Origin: Pseudoxanthomonas suwonensis
Lineage (GTDB): Bacteria > Pseudomonadota > Gammaproteobacteria > Xanthomonadales > Xanthomonadaceae
Reading direction: 5' to 3'
Length of the DNA stretch: 64,000 nucleotides
Assembly: GCF_010093235.1 (NCBI RefSeq)
Contig: NZ_PDWP01000007.1
Span: 1-64,000, forward strand
In this document: piece after piece, positions 18,673-27,521 of the stretch
Layout of the letters: the number at the start of each line of letters is the position of its first letter
Position numbering within the stretch: position 1 is the stretch's first letter
Made by a program: the position numbers and the translations under genes
The notes under the pieces: model-generated
The model's database searches: none
What the model was told of the DNA's origin: nothing
What the model saw: the letters and a program-made list of their open reading frames with translations, nothing else

Positions 18673-19142
18673 GGCGCTCCCGGCAGCAGGCCGGGCTGGT
18701 CCGGCACCACCATGAAGCGCCATTCCTCGTAGGACCTGGCGTTCTCCAGATGCTCCTCGCCTGGATGGAAACCCGCGACCTTGATCGGCCGTGCGGTCGA
18801 TAGCGAATGCACGCCGACGATCCTGCCGCCGACCCGTACCAGCCCCCATTCCGCTTCGCGGGTGACGGGATCGCGGTAGATCTTCCGCAGGTGGCGGTGC
18901 AGTACTCCGCCCCTCTCGTCCTCGAGCAGTTCCTCGAGCGTCAGCGGGAGCTCGCGGGTGCTGCCGACGGCCCGGTAGCTGGCGAGCGCGGCCTGGAACT
19001 CCCGTCCGATCCTCAGCAGTTCCGCTTCGGCCTGGCGCCGCTCGGTGTAATGGTGGACGGAGGCGGCGCCCACCAGGCCCACCGAGACGATGGCGATGGT
19101 GAAGAGCAGGAAGAGGTAGGTGAATCCGCCCTGCCGCTTCAT
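18651..19142 (-). CDS. Minor pseudopilin without Glu5
   Basis: A 163-residue type IV pilin-like protein. The cleavage site is QGG followed by FTYLFLLFTIAIVSVG; position 5 of the mature form is Phe instead of Glu, as in GspK-type tip pseudopilins. The C-terminal half has IYRDPVTREAEWGLVRVGG, the DPVT...W pattern shared with the next gene. It is the last gene of the secretion operon. Its ATG overlaps the preceding stop codon (ATGA). It probably caps or primes the pseudopilus. Confidence 0.78.
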   Translation of the reverse strand: MKRQGGFTYLFLLFTIAIVSVGLVGAASVHHYTERRQAEAELLRIGREFQAALASYRAVGSTRELPLTLEELLEDERGGVLHRHLRKIYRDPVTREAEWGLVRVGGRIVGVHSLSTARPIKVAGFHPGEEHLENARSYEEWRFMVVPDQPGLLPGAPQRPGHL

Positions 19143-19528
19143 GGCTCCAGGTCCCGGTATGGAACGCCTCCGGCATTGCTCCCGTGGGCGCCACTGCGCA
19201 CGTCCACGATGCCCGAACCCTGTTCGGCATTCGCCGTGACCAAGATCCAGGTGTCACTGCGTCCGGTGACCGGATCGACCGGCAGGGCGCGCAAGTAACG
19301 GTCGTCCACCAGGCGCTGCAGGGAATCCGGATACCTGCCCTTGTCCTCGTAGTAGCGGTCGAGCGCGATCCGCAACTGCTGGATGTTGGACAGCAGCGCC
19401 GTGGTCTCGGCGCGATCGACGGAGGCCTGGTAGCGCGGATAGGCCACCATCAGCAGCACCGATACGATCGCCACCACGACGATCAGCTCGATCAGGCTGA
19501 AGCCCTTGCTTGCCGGATACCTGTCCAT
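19139..19528 (-). CDS. GspG-type minor pseudopilin
   Basis: A 129-residue pseudopilin. The prepilin peptidase site KG/FSLIELIVVVAIVSVL carries Glu5. The mature part has the GspG-like layout: long N-terminal helix, YYEDKGRYPDSLQRLVDD, then DPVTGRSDTW and the ending GVPYRDLEP. The same GVPYRD ending occurs in the next upstream pseudopilin. Its start codon directly follows the stop codon of that gene. A prepilin peptidase is not encoded in the window and must be supplied from elsewhere. Confidence 0.85.
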   Translation of the reverse strand: MDRYPASKGFSLIELIVVVAIVSVLLMVAYPRYQASVDRAETTALLSNIQQLRIALDRYYEDKGRYPDSLQRLVDDRYLRALPVDPVTGRSDTWILVTANAEQGSGIVDVRSGAHGSNAGGVPYRDLEP

Positions 19529-20008
19529 TCACCAGTCCCGGTAAGGAACGCCGTTGAGGCCGACGCCGGCGGCCAGGCTGTAGACGTCGAACACGTCGTC
19601 CCCCTCCTCCGGCGCGTCGGCGGGACTGGCGTAGCTGCGCAGGCCCCAGGTCTGCCCATTGTCCTCCGCCCGTCCCGGGTACATCGGGTCGCGCGGTATG
19701 CGCCGCAGGAAATACATCTTCCTGCCCGAAGGGCTGGCCTGGTCGACCACGCCGTCGACCAGCACCTGCAGGTCCGGCGGATAACCGCTGGCGCCGACCT
19801 CTAGCTGGATCCGCCCGGCGTCCGCGGCCTCCTTGTAGCGGTCTATCGCCTGCCGGATCTCCAGCAGCGATCGCCGCAGCTCGCCCTCGCGGGTGCGCTT
19901 GACGCTGGTCTCGGCGACCGGAAGCGCGATCATGAGCAGCAGCGAGCTGATCGCCAGGCAGGCGATCAGCTCGATGAAGCTGAAGCCATGGCTGCTCCGT
20001 CGCATCAT
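19529..20008 (-). CDS. GspG-type minor pseudopilin
   Basis: A 159-residue pseudopilin with cleavage site HG/FSFIELIACLAISSLLL (Glu5 present). It has a GspG-like C-terminal part with PRDPMYPG, WGLRSYAS, an acidic stretch EEGDDVFDVYS that could bind calcium, and the ending GVPYRDW. The ATG at 20008 overlaps the secretin stop codon by one base (TGATG); a second ATG is 3 nt further in. Calcium binding is inferred from GspG biology. Confidence 0.85.
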   Translation of the reverse strand: MMRRSSHGFSFIELIACLAISSLLLMIALPVAETSVKRTREGELRRSLLEIRQAIDRYKEAADAGRIQLEVGASGYPPDLQVLVDGVVDQASPSGRKMYFLRRIPRDPMYPGRAEDNGQTWGLRSYASPADAPEEGDDVFDVYSLAAGVGLNGVPYRDW

Positions 20009-22344
20009 CAGCGCACGACCACGCTGGCATCCACGGTCGTGACCGGACCGCTCTCCGGGATGCCCTGTGCGGAAAGGATGGTCAGCGCGGCGCCCTCGCT
20101 GGCGGCCAACGCGCGGAAGGTCACGTTGAGCAGGGCGCCCTGCCCCGAAACGGCGCTGCCGCGACGGGTCAGGGTGGCGCTGATCTTCCCTTCGCTGAGG
20201 TTGACCTGCTGGACCAGGCTGCTCTGCCCGCCGCCCTGGTTCATGAAGCTGCCCTCCTCCACCGAGACCACCTGCAGCACATGCGGCGGGAAGCCCAGCA
20301 TGAGCGGCACCTGCTCCAGCGCCTGCATCGTGCTGATGTTCAGCACCGCGGTGAACTGCTCGCCCACCCGCACCTCGCGCGGCGCGCTCCAGCCCATCAG
20401 CGTCCGTGCCGGGGCCTGCGACTGCGTGGCCTGCGGGATCGGCTGGATGGCCGCGGGCGGTTCGGTGCCGAGGGGGGTCACGGTTGGCTGGACGATGGTG
20501 GGCGGCGCGGACGGCTGCGCCGTCGCCGCGGGCTGCACGGCGTCGATGTCCGAGCGCGCACTGAGCGCACGCGCACCCAGGCGGACCGCCGTGCCGCTCT
20601 CGAACAGCATGTCGGCCAGGTCGGCGCGCACCACGCCGCGCACCAGCCTCGGGGTGATCGACAGCACGATCTCGGTGTCCTGCGCATCCGTGCGGCGGGT
20701 TCCGAACAGGCGGTTGAGGACCGGGAAGCGGGTCAGCCACGGCAGGCCGGCACCGGTGCGGCGGTCCTCCTGGTTGATCAGGCCGGCGAGGATCTGGGTC
20801 TCGCCGTCGCGCAGCCGCAGCACGGTCTCGGCGTTGCGGGTGCCGATCTGGTACGACAGCGTGCCTGACTGGGTCTGGATCTCGCGGACCAGGTGGCTGA
20901 CCTCGAGGTTGACCTTCATTGCCACTTCGTTGGACGCGTAGATCGTGGGCTGCACCTCGAGCTTGAGGCCCACGTCGACGTAGTTGACCGTCTCGGACAC
21001 GAAGCCGGTGGAGGTCGAGGTCGAGGTGATCACCGGCACCTTGTCGCCGATCATGATCTTGGCCGACTCGCGGTTCTGCACCCGGATCTTCGGGTTGGCG
21101 AGGATGCTGGCGTTGGTGGTCGACTCGTTCAGCTTGATGCTGGCGTTGGGAACGTTGGCATAAAGGCTGGAGGAGTTGATCCCGCGCAGTTCGTCGACCG
21201 TCTGCCAGGCCGACGTGCTCTGGTCGGCGCTCACCGACACGCCGATCTCCTTGGGCAGGTTCACGCCCATCTCGCGCAGCGTGGTGCGGTTGACCTCCAG
21301 GATCTCCACTTCCAGCACCACTTCCGGCGCACTGGTGTCGTGCAGCTGGACCAGGCGCTCGGCCAGGCGGATGGCATCCGGCGTATCGCGCATGATCAGC
21401 ATGTTGAGGTTCTCGTCGACCACCAGGCTTTCGGTCTTGAGGATGGTCTTGATGGTCTCGGCGACCGTGCTGGCCTTGGCGTTGTCGAGGAAGAAGCTCC
21501 GCACGCTCAGCTGGCGGTACTCGCTGATCTTCTGCGGCGTACTCGGGAACACCAGGATCGAGTTGGCGTTGATGACCATGGTCTCGAGCTGGGTGGACAT
21601 GCCGATGATGCGGATCGCCTCGTCCAGCGGCGTCTTCCGCAGCTGCACGGTGACCCGCGCGTCCGGCCGGATTTCCGGGTCGTAGATGAAGTTGATCCCC
21701 GACGCCTGCGAGAGCACGTCGAACACGGCGCGCACCGGGATGTCCTTGAACTCCAGCGTGACCGGCATGCGGAACTGCGCCTCGAGGCCGTCGCCGGAGG
21801 CGTTGCGTTCGAAGTCGCGGGCGCGGATGCGGTCGCGGGCATTCATCGCGCGCGCATTGGACGGATCCTCCTGCAGGACCAGCTCGACCAGACGGCGTGC
21901 CTCGTCCCAGTCGCCCGCCTGGATCAGTTCGTCCGCCCTGGCCGCCTGCTGGTCGTGCCGGCGCCGCAGGTCCAGCGCATGGATGCGGCCGCGCGCATGC
22001 GCGTTGCCGGTGTCGATCTCCAGGATGGTGCGGTAGGCGCGCTCGGCGGCGACCAGGTCGCCCTGTGCCATGGCCGCGTCGGCCTTGCCGGAAAGCAGGG
22101 TGATGGCTTCGGCCCGTTTCGTCAGGTATGCCTGCCGGTACGGGACGTTGCCCGGGGCGGCCTCGGACGCGAGCCGGTACTTCTCGATGGCCGCCGCGTA
22201 GGCGCCTTCCTCGAACAGCCGCTGGGCGTCGCGCCGTGCGCCGGATGCCGCACAGGCGGAAATGGCCAGTGCCAGCACGGCCACCAGGAGCATGCGCGGG
22301 ATCCGCACCAGTTTCCGATCAGTCTGCATGTGTTTCCTGTTCAT
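20008..22344 (-). CDS. Type II secretion secretin (GspD-like) with C-terminal cohesin-like domain
   Basis: A 778-residue outer membrane secretin. It has a lipoprotein signal (ALAISAC, Cys about 31), a TPR-like region (about 40-185), an N0/STN-type domain (VTLEFKDIPVRAVFDVLSQ), an N1-like domain, and the secretin core with LANPKIRVQNRESAKIMIGDKVPV, VGLKLEVQP and LRDGETQILAGLI. After a Pro/Gln-rich linker (about 595-640), the last 130 residues read as a cohesin-type beta-sandwich (VRVGEQFTAVLNIS, VPLMLGFPPHVLQVVSVEEGSFM, GALLNVTFRALA). Canonical GspD lacks this domain and usually carries a pilotin-binding S-domain instead. The start overlaps the preceding gene (ATGA). Confidence 0.92.
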   Translation of the reverse strand: MNRKHMQTDRKLVRIPRMLLVAVLALAISACAASGARRDAQRLFEEGAYAAAIEKYRLASEAAPGNVPYRQAYLTKRAEAITLLSGKADAAMAQGDLVAAERAYRTILEIDTGNAHARGRIHALDLRRRHDQQAARADELIQAGDWDEARRLVELVLQEDPSNARAMNARDRIRARDFERNASGDGLEAQFRMPVTLEFKDIPVRAVFDVLSQASGINFIYDPEIRPDARVTVQLRKTPLDEAIRIIGMSTQLETMVINANSILVFPSTPQKISEYRQLSVRSFFLDNAKASTVAETIKTILKTESLVVDENLNMLIMRDTPDAIRLAERLVQLHDTSAPEVVLEVEILEVNRTTLREMGVNLPKEIGVSVSADQSTSAWQTVDELRGINSSSLYANVPNASIKLNESTTNASILANPKIRVQNRESAKIMIGDKVPVITSTSTSTGFVSETVNYVDVGLKLEVQPTIYASNEVAMKVNLEVSHLVREIQTQSGTLSYQIGTRNAETVLRLRDGETQILAGLINQEDRRTGAGLPWLTRFPVLNRLFGTRRTDAQDTEIVLSITPRLVRGVVRADLADMLFESGTAVRLGARALSARSDIDAVQPAATAQPSAPPTIVQPTVTPLGTEPPAAIQPIPQATQSQAPARTLMGWSAPREVRVGEQFTAVLNISTMQALEQVPLMLGFPPHVLQVVSVEEGSFMNQGGGQSSLVQQVNLSEGKISATLTRRGSAVSGQGALLNVTFRALAASEGAALTILSAQGIPESGPVTTVDASVVVR

Positions 22345-22832
22345 TCGGCCGTATCCAGCTCACCGACCCGGAACATCCGGGTGGTGCCATCCGGCAGGTA
22401 CGTGAATTCGGCCATCCCCTGCTCGATCCCTTCGAAGCGGTAGACGTCGTCCAGCGTCGCCGACGGGGCCAGCGCGTAGTTCTCGTCGTGCCATTCGACG
22501 AACACGTGTCGCATCGCACCCGATCCCATCCAGCCGAGGATTCTGGGCTCGGCCGGAGGCGGTGCGTACATCACCGCTGGGGGCGGTTCCTGCAGCGGCC
22601 CCGGCGGGGGCGGCGCCTGCTCCCCCGTCCCCGGGGTCGCGACCAGCGCATCCGGCAGCGAGGGGCTGCGCCCGCGGGTCCCCGGCAGCCCCGGCGCGTG
22701 CCCCGGCCGTTCGACCGCCGCGACGATGCCGGCGTCGCCACTGGTCGCCTCGCCCTCCGGACGCAGCAGCAGCATGGCGGCAAGCACCGCGATCACCGCG
22801 AAATAGATGCGCATGCGGGGCGTCGGCTTCAT
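22341..22832 (-). CDS. PilP/GspC-like inner-membrane-anchored periplasmic protein
   Basis: A 163-residue protein with one N-terminal membrane helix (about 8-23), a long Pro/Gly-rich periplasmic linker (25-95), and a small C-terminal beta domain starting RILGWMGSG that resembles the HR domain of GspC/PilP (WHDENYALAPSATLDDVYRFEGI). In T2SS and type IV pili this domain links the inner-membrane complex to the secretin N0 domain. Its position just before the secretin gene fits. The assignment rests on layout and weak motif similarity. Confidence 0.62.
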   Translation of the reverse strand: MKPTPRMRIYFAVIAVLAAMLLLRPEGEATSGDAGIVAAVERPGHAPGLPGTRGRSPSLPDALVATPGTGEQAPPPPGPLQEPPPAVMYAPPPAEPRILGWMGSGAMRHVFVEWHDENYALAPSATLDDVYRFEGIEQGMAEFTYLPDGTTRMFRVGELDTAE

Positions 22833-23380
22833 TCGCCGCCACCCCCGGGGGCATCCTGGTACACGAGGGTGAACTGCACGTCGGCCTCGACCACGGTGTC
22901 GTCGCCGTTCTCGCGGGAAAGCCCCAGGCCGGCGATATACGCGGTGGGCAGCTCGGCCTGCGCACGGTCCAGGACCGCACCGAGCTGTTCCCAGGGCGCC
23001 TGGATCTGGATCGCCAGCGTCTGGGTAACGAGACCCGGCTCCTCGTTGCGGTGCCAGGAGAACGCGGCCTTGCCCGGCGGCATCCCGTCGATGCCGAGCG
23101 CCTCCAGGGCGCGGGCGGTGTACTTGAAACGCTCCGCGTACGCCGGGAACAACGGCGCCTGGCCTGGCGCGTCATCGGAAGCCGGATCGACCGTCCCGGG
23201 CACCGACCGTGCCTCCCAGCGCTGTTTCAGCCCGGCATGCCGCTGCAGCGAGCCGGCAAGCAACGCCAGCGCGACCAGCACGCAGGCCAGTCCCGCGGCG
23301 ATGCCCCAGGCGGCAGCACCGTGCACCAGGAAGAAACGGCTGGCGGCCCAGGCCAGCCTGCGGGGGTCTAGTCGCGCCAT
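22829..23380 (-). CDS. PilO/GspM-like assembly protein
   Basis: A 183-residue protein with one membrane helix (about 23-45) and a periplasmic part with a ferredoxin-like fold pattern (LVTQTLAIQIQAPWEQLGAV and DTVVEADVQFTLVYQD as paired beta strands). The layout matches PilO/GspM, a member of the inner-membrane platform. The start overlaps the end of the downstream-numbered gene by 13 bp on one side and ATGA overlap on the other. Sequence similarity to named families is weak. Confidence 0.55.
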   Translation of the reverse strand: MARLDPRRLAWAASRFFLVHGAAAWGIAAGLACVLVALALLAGSLQRHAGLKQRWEARSVPGTVDPASDDAPGQAPLFPAYAERFKYTARALEALGIDGMPPGKAAFSWHRNEEPGLVTQTLAIQIQAPWEQLGAVLDRAQAELPTAYIAGLGLSRENGDDTVVEADVQFTLVYQDAPGGGGE

Positions 23381-23889
23381 CGGGCCACCACCTCGAACGT
23401 CACCTGCCCGCCGGCGGGTTCCAGCGAGAGCAGGCGCACGTCATGCGCGACACCGCGCTGCTCGAGCAGCGCCGAGTACGCATTGGCATCGCCCGCACGC
23501 GTCCCGGTGCCGGAAACCCGCACCATGCCAGCCGCCGGATCCACGTTCACCGCGAGCAGGCGGACGCTGCCACCCTCCGGCACCAGGCTGCCCAGCAGCC
23601 TGCTCCAGTCCCGGTTGACCAGCCCGACCTGTCGTCCCAGCTGCGCAAGCGCGGCATCGCTGTAGTGCACGGACATGGCGGCCTTGCGCCGGGCGGCGGC
23701 CAGGCGCTGCTCCTGCTGTATCACTTCCAGTCGCTGTGCATAGGCTTCGGACCTGCGCTCAAGCGCCTGCCGCGCCACCAGCAGCGGCACGCACAGGACC
23801 AGCAGCGCGACGGCCGGCAGCAGCCCACGCAGGAAGCCGCGCCGTCCCCCGACCTGGAGCCCCTCGATGGCACGATCCATCCGGCTCAT
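23368..23889 (-). CDS. PilN-like assembly protein
   Basis: A 173-residue protein with a short cytoplasmic N terminus, one membrane helix (about 20-42), a coiled coil (QALERRSEAYAQRLEVIQQ) and a C-terminal beta/alpha domain (VRLLAVNVDPAAGMVRVSGT). This is the PilN layout; in T2SS the same fold forms the C-terminal half of GspL. The ATG at 23889 overlaps the stop codon of the PilM-like gene (ATGA), as expected for a split GspL. Confidence 0.6.
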   Translation of the reverse strand: MSRMDRAIEGLQVGGRRGFLRGLLPAVALLVLCVPLLVARQALERRSEAYAQRLEVIQQEQRLAAARRKAAMSVHYSDAALAQLGRQVGLVNRDWSRLLGSLVPEGGSVRLLAVNVDPAAGMVRVSGTGTRAGDANAYSALLEQRGVAHDVRLLSLEPAGGQVTFEVVARWRD

Positions 23890-24632
23890 GCCACCGCCTC
23901 CAGCAGGTCGATGCACGCCGATGGGCTGCCGTTGGCCTGGGACGTCGCATGGCCTTCGAACGGCGGCGGGCAATGCGCCGGCTGCAGCCAGCGCAGCTGC
24001 CCCTCGCCGGGATACTCCAGGCGCTTGCGGCGGCACCAGACGTCCACGCTGTCCAGTCCGCTGCCCGCGTGCGACACCCATTCCACGTCCGCGATCAGGC
24101 CATCGTCGAGATGGACGCCGGTGATCCCGTCGTCCTCGGCGAAGCAGAGCAGGCCCGGTCCTTCAGGCATCTGCGGCCCCACGCGCGTGGCCGTCGCCAC
24201 CGCGGTGGCCAGCGAGCGCCGTACTCCGAGTCCGGCCGCCGCGAGGGCTTCGGCGGCGCCCGCAAGCAGCTGCCGCGGATAGGCCACCGCGAACACCGGG
24301 CATCCGTAGCGCGGCCACTGGATCCGCAGTTCCCATCCGTCCGGATCCGCGCCAGTCGCGGCCAGGGCCTGCTCGGCCTGGCGCCGGATGGCGGCGCCGG
24401 AAAAAGTGCCCATCACCCACGGCACGCCGACGAAGCGCACCCGCGTCGAAGACAGCAGCAGGTCCACGTCCTTGGCGCGTCCCTGCCGCGAACGCAGCCA
24501 GCCCGCCGCTTCGGCCAGCGCGGCCGGATCGGGAGCATCGGCGGGCGCGCCGAGCGGAAGCTGCAGCGCTTCGGAATCCGCGGCCCTGGCGTACAGGTGC
24601 GCGCCAGCGATATAGAGGCTTGCCGTTACCAT
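23886..24632 (-). CDS. PilM/GspL cytoplasmic domain-like protein
   Basis: A 248-residue cytoplasmic protein located between the ATPase gene and the PilN-like gene, where PilM or the cytoplasmic half of GspL is expected. The sequence is diverged; segments such as GLLCFAEDDGITGVHLDDGLIADVEWV could be the actin-like nucleotide-binding core, but clear phosphate-binding motifs are missing. It probably docks the GspE-like ATPase. The call leans on context. Confidence 0.5.
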   Translation of the reverse strand: MVTASLYIAGAHLYARAADSEALQLPLGAPADAPDPAALAEAAGWLRSRQGRAKDVDLLLSSTRVRFVGVPWVMGTFSGAAIRRQAEQALAATGADPDGWELRIQWPRYGCPVFAVAYPRQLLAGAAEALAAAGLGVRRSLATAVATATRVGPQMPEGPGLLCFAEDDGITGVHLDDGLIADVEWVSHAGSGLDSVDVWCRRKRLEYPGEGQLRWLQPAHCPPPFEGHATSQANGSPSACIDLLEAVA

Positions 24633-24636
24633 GGTC

Positions 24637-26343
24637 CTACTCGGCGAAGGTCACGCGGTTGACCTCGGCAAGCGTGGTCTGGCCGCTGAAGAACAGGTCG
24701 AGCGCGGCCGCGCGCAGCGTCGGCCCCTTTGCCGAACGGGCCTCCGTGCGCATCGCCGTCACCGGCGCGCGACTGGCGACCAGGTCGCGCAGCGCATCGT
24801 TCATCACCAGGTACTCAGCCACCACCCGTCGCCCCTTGTAGCCGGTGCCGCGGCAGTGCGGGCAGCCGGTGCCGGCGCGCAGGTCGCGCCCCGCGATGTC
24901 GTCCTCGGACAGGCCGGAGATCGCCATCGTCTCCGCATCCGGCTGGTATGGCCGGGCGCATTCGGGGCAGTTCACCCGGAGCAGCCGCTGCGCCCATACC
25001 CCGACCAGGGCCGAGGCCAGGCTGTAGGCGTCCACGCCCATGTGCAGCAGGCGCCCGACCACGTCGAAGGCGTTGTTGGCGTGGACCGTGGTCAGCACCA
25101 GGTGGCCGGTCAACGCGGCCTGCACCGAGATCTGTGCGGTCTCCTCGTCGCGCACCTCGCCGACCATGATCTTGTCCGGGTCGTGGCGCAGGATCGAACG
25201 CAAGCCGCGGGCGAAGGTCAGGCCCTTCTTCTCGTTGACCGGGATCTGCAGGACACCCGGCAGCTGGTACTCCACCGGATCCTCGATCGTGATGATGCTC
25301 TCGTGGCCGTGATTGATCTCCTGGATCGCCGCGTAGAGCGTCGTCGTCTTGCCCGAGCCCGTGGGGCCGGTGACCAGGATCATCCCGTACGGCTGCGCCA
25401 CCAGCCGCCGCAGCGTCGCCAGCGCGTCCGGATCCAGCGACAGGTCGGTCAGGCGCAGCATGCTCTCGTGGTTGCCGGTGAGCGTGCTGCGGTCGAGCAG
25501 GCGCAGCACGGCGTCCTCGCCATGGATGCTCGGCATGATCGAGACGCGGAAATCCACGTTGCCACCGCGCGTGCGCACCCGGAAGCGCCCGTCCTGGGGG
25601 ATGCGGCGCTCGGCGATGTCGAGCGACGACATCACCTTGATGCGCGAGATCAGCCGTTGCGCCACTTCCACGCCCACGATGTCCGACACTCCCACCAGCA
25701 CGCCGTCGAGGCGGAACTTGACCGCCATGCCGGTCGGCGACGACTTCAGGTGGATGTCCGAGGCCCGCTGCTTGAGGGCGTCGTACAGGATCGAGCTGAC
25801 CAGCTTGACCACGGGGCTGGAGTCGCCGGCGATGGCCTCGAGCGAGAGCAGCTCGGCGTCGCCGTCGGCCGCATCGCCCAATCCATCGTCGTCGGCGAAG
25901 GTGCGTTCGGTGGCTCGCACCGCCTGTTCGGCCGCCGACAACGCGGCGTTGATGTCGTCCGGGTGCGCCAGCCGCACTTCGTAGGGCGCATGCAACGAGG
26001 CCCGCGCCCAGGCCACGGAATCCTGGGAGAACGGGTCGGCCAGCACCAGGCGGATTCCGCCTGCTTCCGTACGCAGCAGCGCGCAGCACCGACGCACGCA
26101 TTCCACGTAGCCGAGCAGCCCGAAGTCGACCGCGCCGGCGTACAACTCCGCGGTGGCTATGGCCGGGATACCCGAAAGCCTGGCGAGCATGTCGACCAGC
26201 GCCGGCGGCGCCAGCCCGAGTTCGTCCTGCAGCAGCAGCGGCCACGGACGCTGGCCGGAGAGCGCGCGCATGCGCACCTCCTGGACCAGGGCCAGGTCCA
26301 GTTCCGGCTGTTCGAGCTCCGGCGCCTGCAATTCGACGTTCAC
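24637..26343 (-). CDS. GspE/PilB-type secretion ATPase
   Basis: A 568-residue ATPase that powers pseudopilus assembly. It has an N-terminal domain (about 1-150), then VVKLVSSILYDALKQRASDIH, Walker A GPTGSGKTT near residues 325-333, the Asp box and Walker B IMVGEVRDEETA, the His box LTGHLVLTTVHANNA, and a tetracysteine zinc site (CPECARPY with CPHCRGTGY), as in GspE. The GTG at 26343 is chosen because GTGA overlaps the gspF-like stop codon. The frame is open for 180 codons further upstream, but only as a shadow of the neighbouring gene. Confidence 0.94.
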   Translation of the reverse strand: MNVELQAPELEQPELDLALVQEVRMRALSGQRPWPLLLQDELGLAPPALVDMLARLSGIPAIATAELYAGAVDFGLLGYVECVRRCCALLRTEAGGIRLVLADPFSQDSVAWARASLHAPYEVRLAHPDDINAALSAAEQAVRATERTFADDDGLGDAADGDAELLSLEAIAGDSSPVVKLVSSILYDALKQRASDIHLKSSPTGMAVKFRLDGVLVGVSDIVGVEVAQRLISRIKVMSSLDIAERRIPQDGRFRVRTRGGNVDFRVSIMPSIHGEDAVLRLLDRSTLTGNHESMLRLTDLSLDPDALATLRRLVAQPYGMILVTGPTGSGKTTTLYAAIQEINHGHESIITIEDPVEYQLPGVLQIPVNEKKGLTFARGLRSILRHDPDKIMVGEVRDEETAQISVQAALTGHLVLTTVHANNAFDVVGRLLHMGVDAYSLASALVGVWAQRLLRVNCPECARPYQPDAETMAISGLSEDDIAGRDLRAGTGCPHCRGTGYKGRRVVAEYLVMNDALRDLVASRAPVTAMRTEARSAKGPTLRAAALDLFFSGQTTLAEVNRVTFAE

Positions 26344-27518
26344 GAACCGATGTTCCCCACCAGGTCGAAGATCGGGGTGTACATCAACACGACGATGGCG
26401 CCGACCACGATGCCGATGACGGTCATCAGCAACGGTTCGAACAGGCGCGAGAAGGTCTCCACCTGCCGGTCGAGGTCGGCGTCCAGGAAGCCGGCGAGCT
26501 TGTCGCTCATCTCCGCCAGTGCGCCACTGCGCTCGCCGACGCGCAGCAGGCTGTCGGCGATCGGCGGCATCATGCTGCTGCCCATCAGGGCCTCGCTCAG
26601 CGGCAGGCCGGCACGCAACCGTTCCATCGCCACCGTCAGTTCGTCGGCGCGCACCGGGTCGAGGATGCCGCGCACCATGCCCAGGGCGGTGAACAGCGGG
26701 ATGCCGCTGTTGAGCAGCAACGCCAGGGTCCGGTAGAAGCGCGAGAGGTTGAGCGTCACCAGGATCCCGGCGAGTACCGGGATCCGCATCGCGCCGCGAA
26801 GGAGCACGCGCCGGCCCGCCGGCTGGGTCACCAGCCAGGCCACCGCCGCACCCAGCGCCGCCAGCACCATCGCCAGTACCCACGGATGGCCGCTGATCGC
26901 CTGCCCCAGCGCCAGCAGGATCGAAGTGCCGGCACTGACCGGGCGGCCCGACCCGTCGAGGATGGTGGCAAAGCGCGGCACCACGTATCCGATCAGGAAC
27001 AGGATTACGCCGCCGCCTACCAGCAACAGCAGCAATGGATAGATCGCGCTGGCCGAGACCTTGCGCCGGATCTGCTCCAGGCGCCCGTCGTACTCGAGAT
27101 AGCGTTCGAGGGTGCCCGCCAGGCCGCCAGCTGTTTCGCTGGCGGCGATGCCGGCGACCAGCACCGGCGGGAACAGGCCCTGCTCGGACAGGGCGCTGGA
27201 GAAGGTCGCACCCTCGCGCAGGCGCTGCAGGATCCGGCCGAGGACGGTACGGAAACCGCCATCCCGTTCCTTGCGCTCCAGCGCCTCGAGCACCTCCACC
27301 ACGTTGAGGCCCGCCTTGAGCAGGGTGAGGGTTTCCTGCAGGAACACGGTCTGCGAGAACCGCACGCGCCCGGGGGCGGACGCCTCGATGCCCGCTTCAA
27401 CGCGCAGCACCCGCCCGCCGCCACGGCGCGCTTCGGCCGCCGCTGCTTCCAGTGTCGGAGCCTCGATGTCGAGCCAGGTCGTGCGCCCGCCCATGGCCAC
27501 GAGCACGTGGTGCTTCAT
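26340..27518 (-). CDS. GspF-type inner membrane platform protein
   Basis: A 392-residue polytopic protein with the two GspF domains. The first has LQETLTLLKAGLNVVEVLEALE and IAASETAGGLAGTLERYLEY, and the second repeats the pattern as YRTLALLLNSGIPLFTALG and RVGERSGALAEMSDKLAGFLD. Three membrane segments are seen (about 160-185, 210-235, 365-388). It forms the platform that couples the ATPase to pseudopilin extraction. It starts 3 bp after the gspG-like stop codon. Confidence 0.94.
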   Translation of the reverse strand: MKHHVLVAMGGRTTWLDIEAPTLEAAAAEARRGGGRVLRVEAGIEASAPGRVRFSQTVFLQETLTLLKAGLNVVEVLEALERKERDGGFRTVLGRILQRLREGATFSSALSEQGLFPPVLVAGIAASETAGGLAGTLERYLEYDGRLEQIRRKVSASAIYPLLLLLVGGGVILFLIGYVVPRFATILDGSGRPVSAGTSILLALGQAISGHPWVLAMVLAALGAAVAWLVTQPAGRRVLLRGAMRIPVLAGILVTLNLSRFYRTLALLLNSGIPLFTALGMVRGILDPVRADELTVAMERLRAGLPLSEALMGSSMMPPIADSLLRVGERSGALAEMSDKLAGFLDADLDRQVETFSRLFEPLLMTVIGIVVGAIVVLMYTPIFDLVGNIGS

Positions 27519-27521
27519 TCC

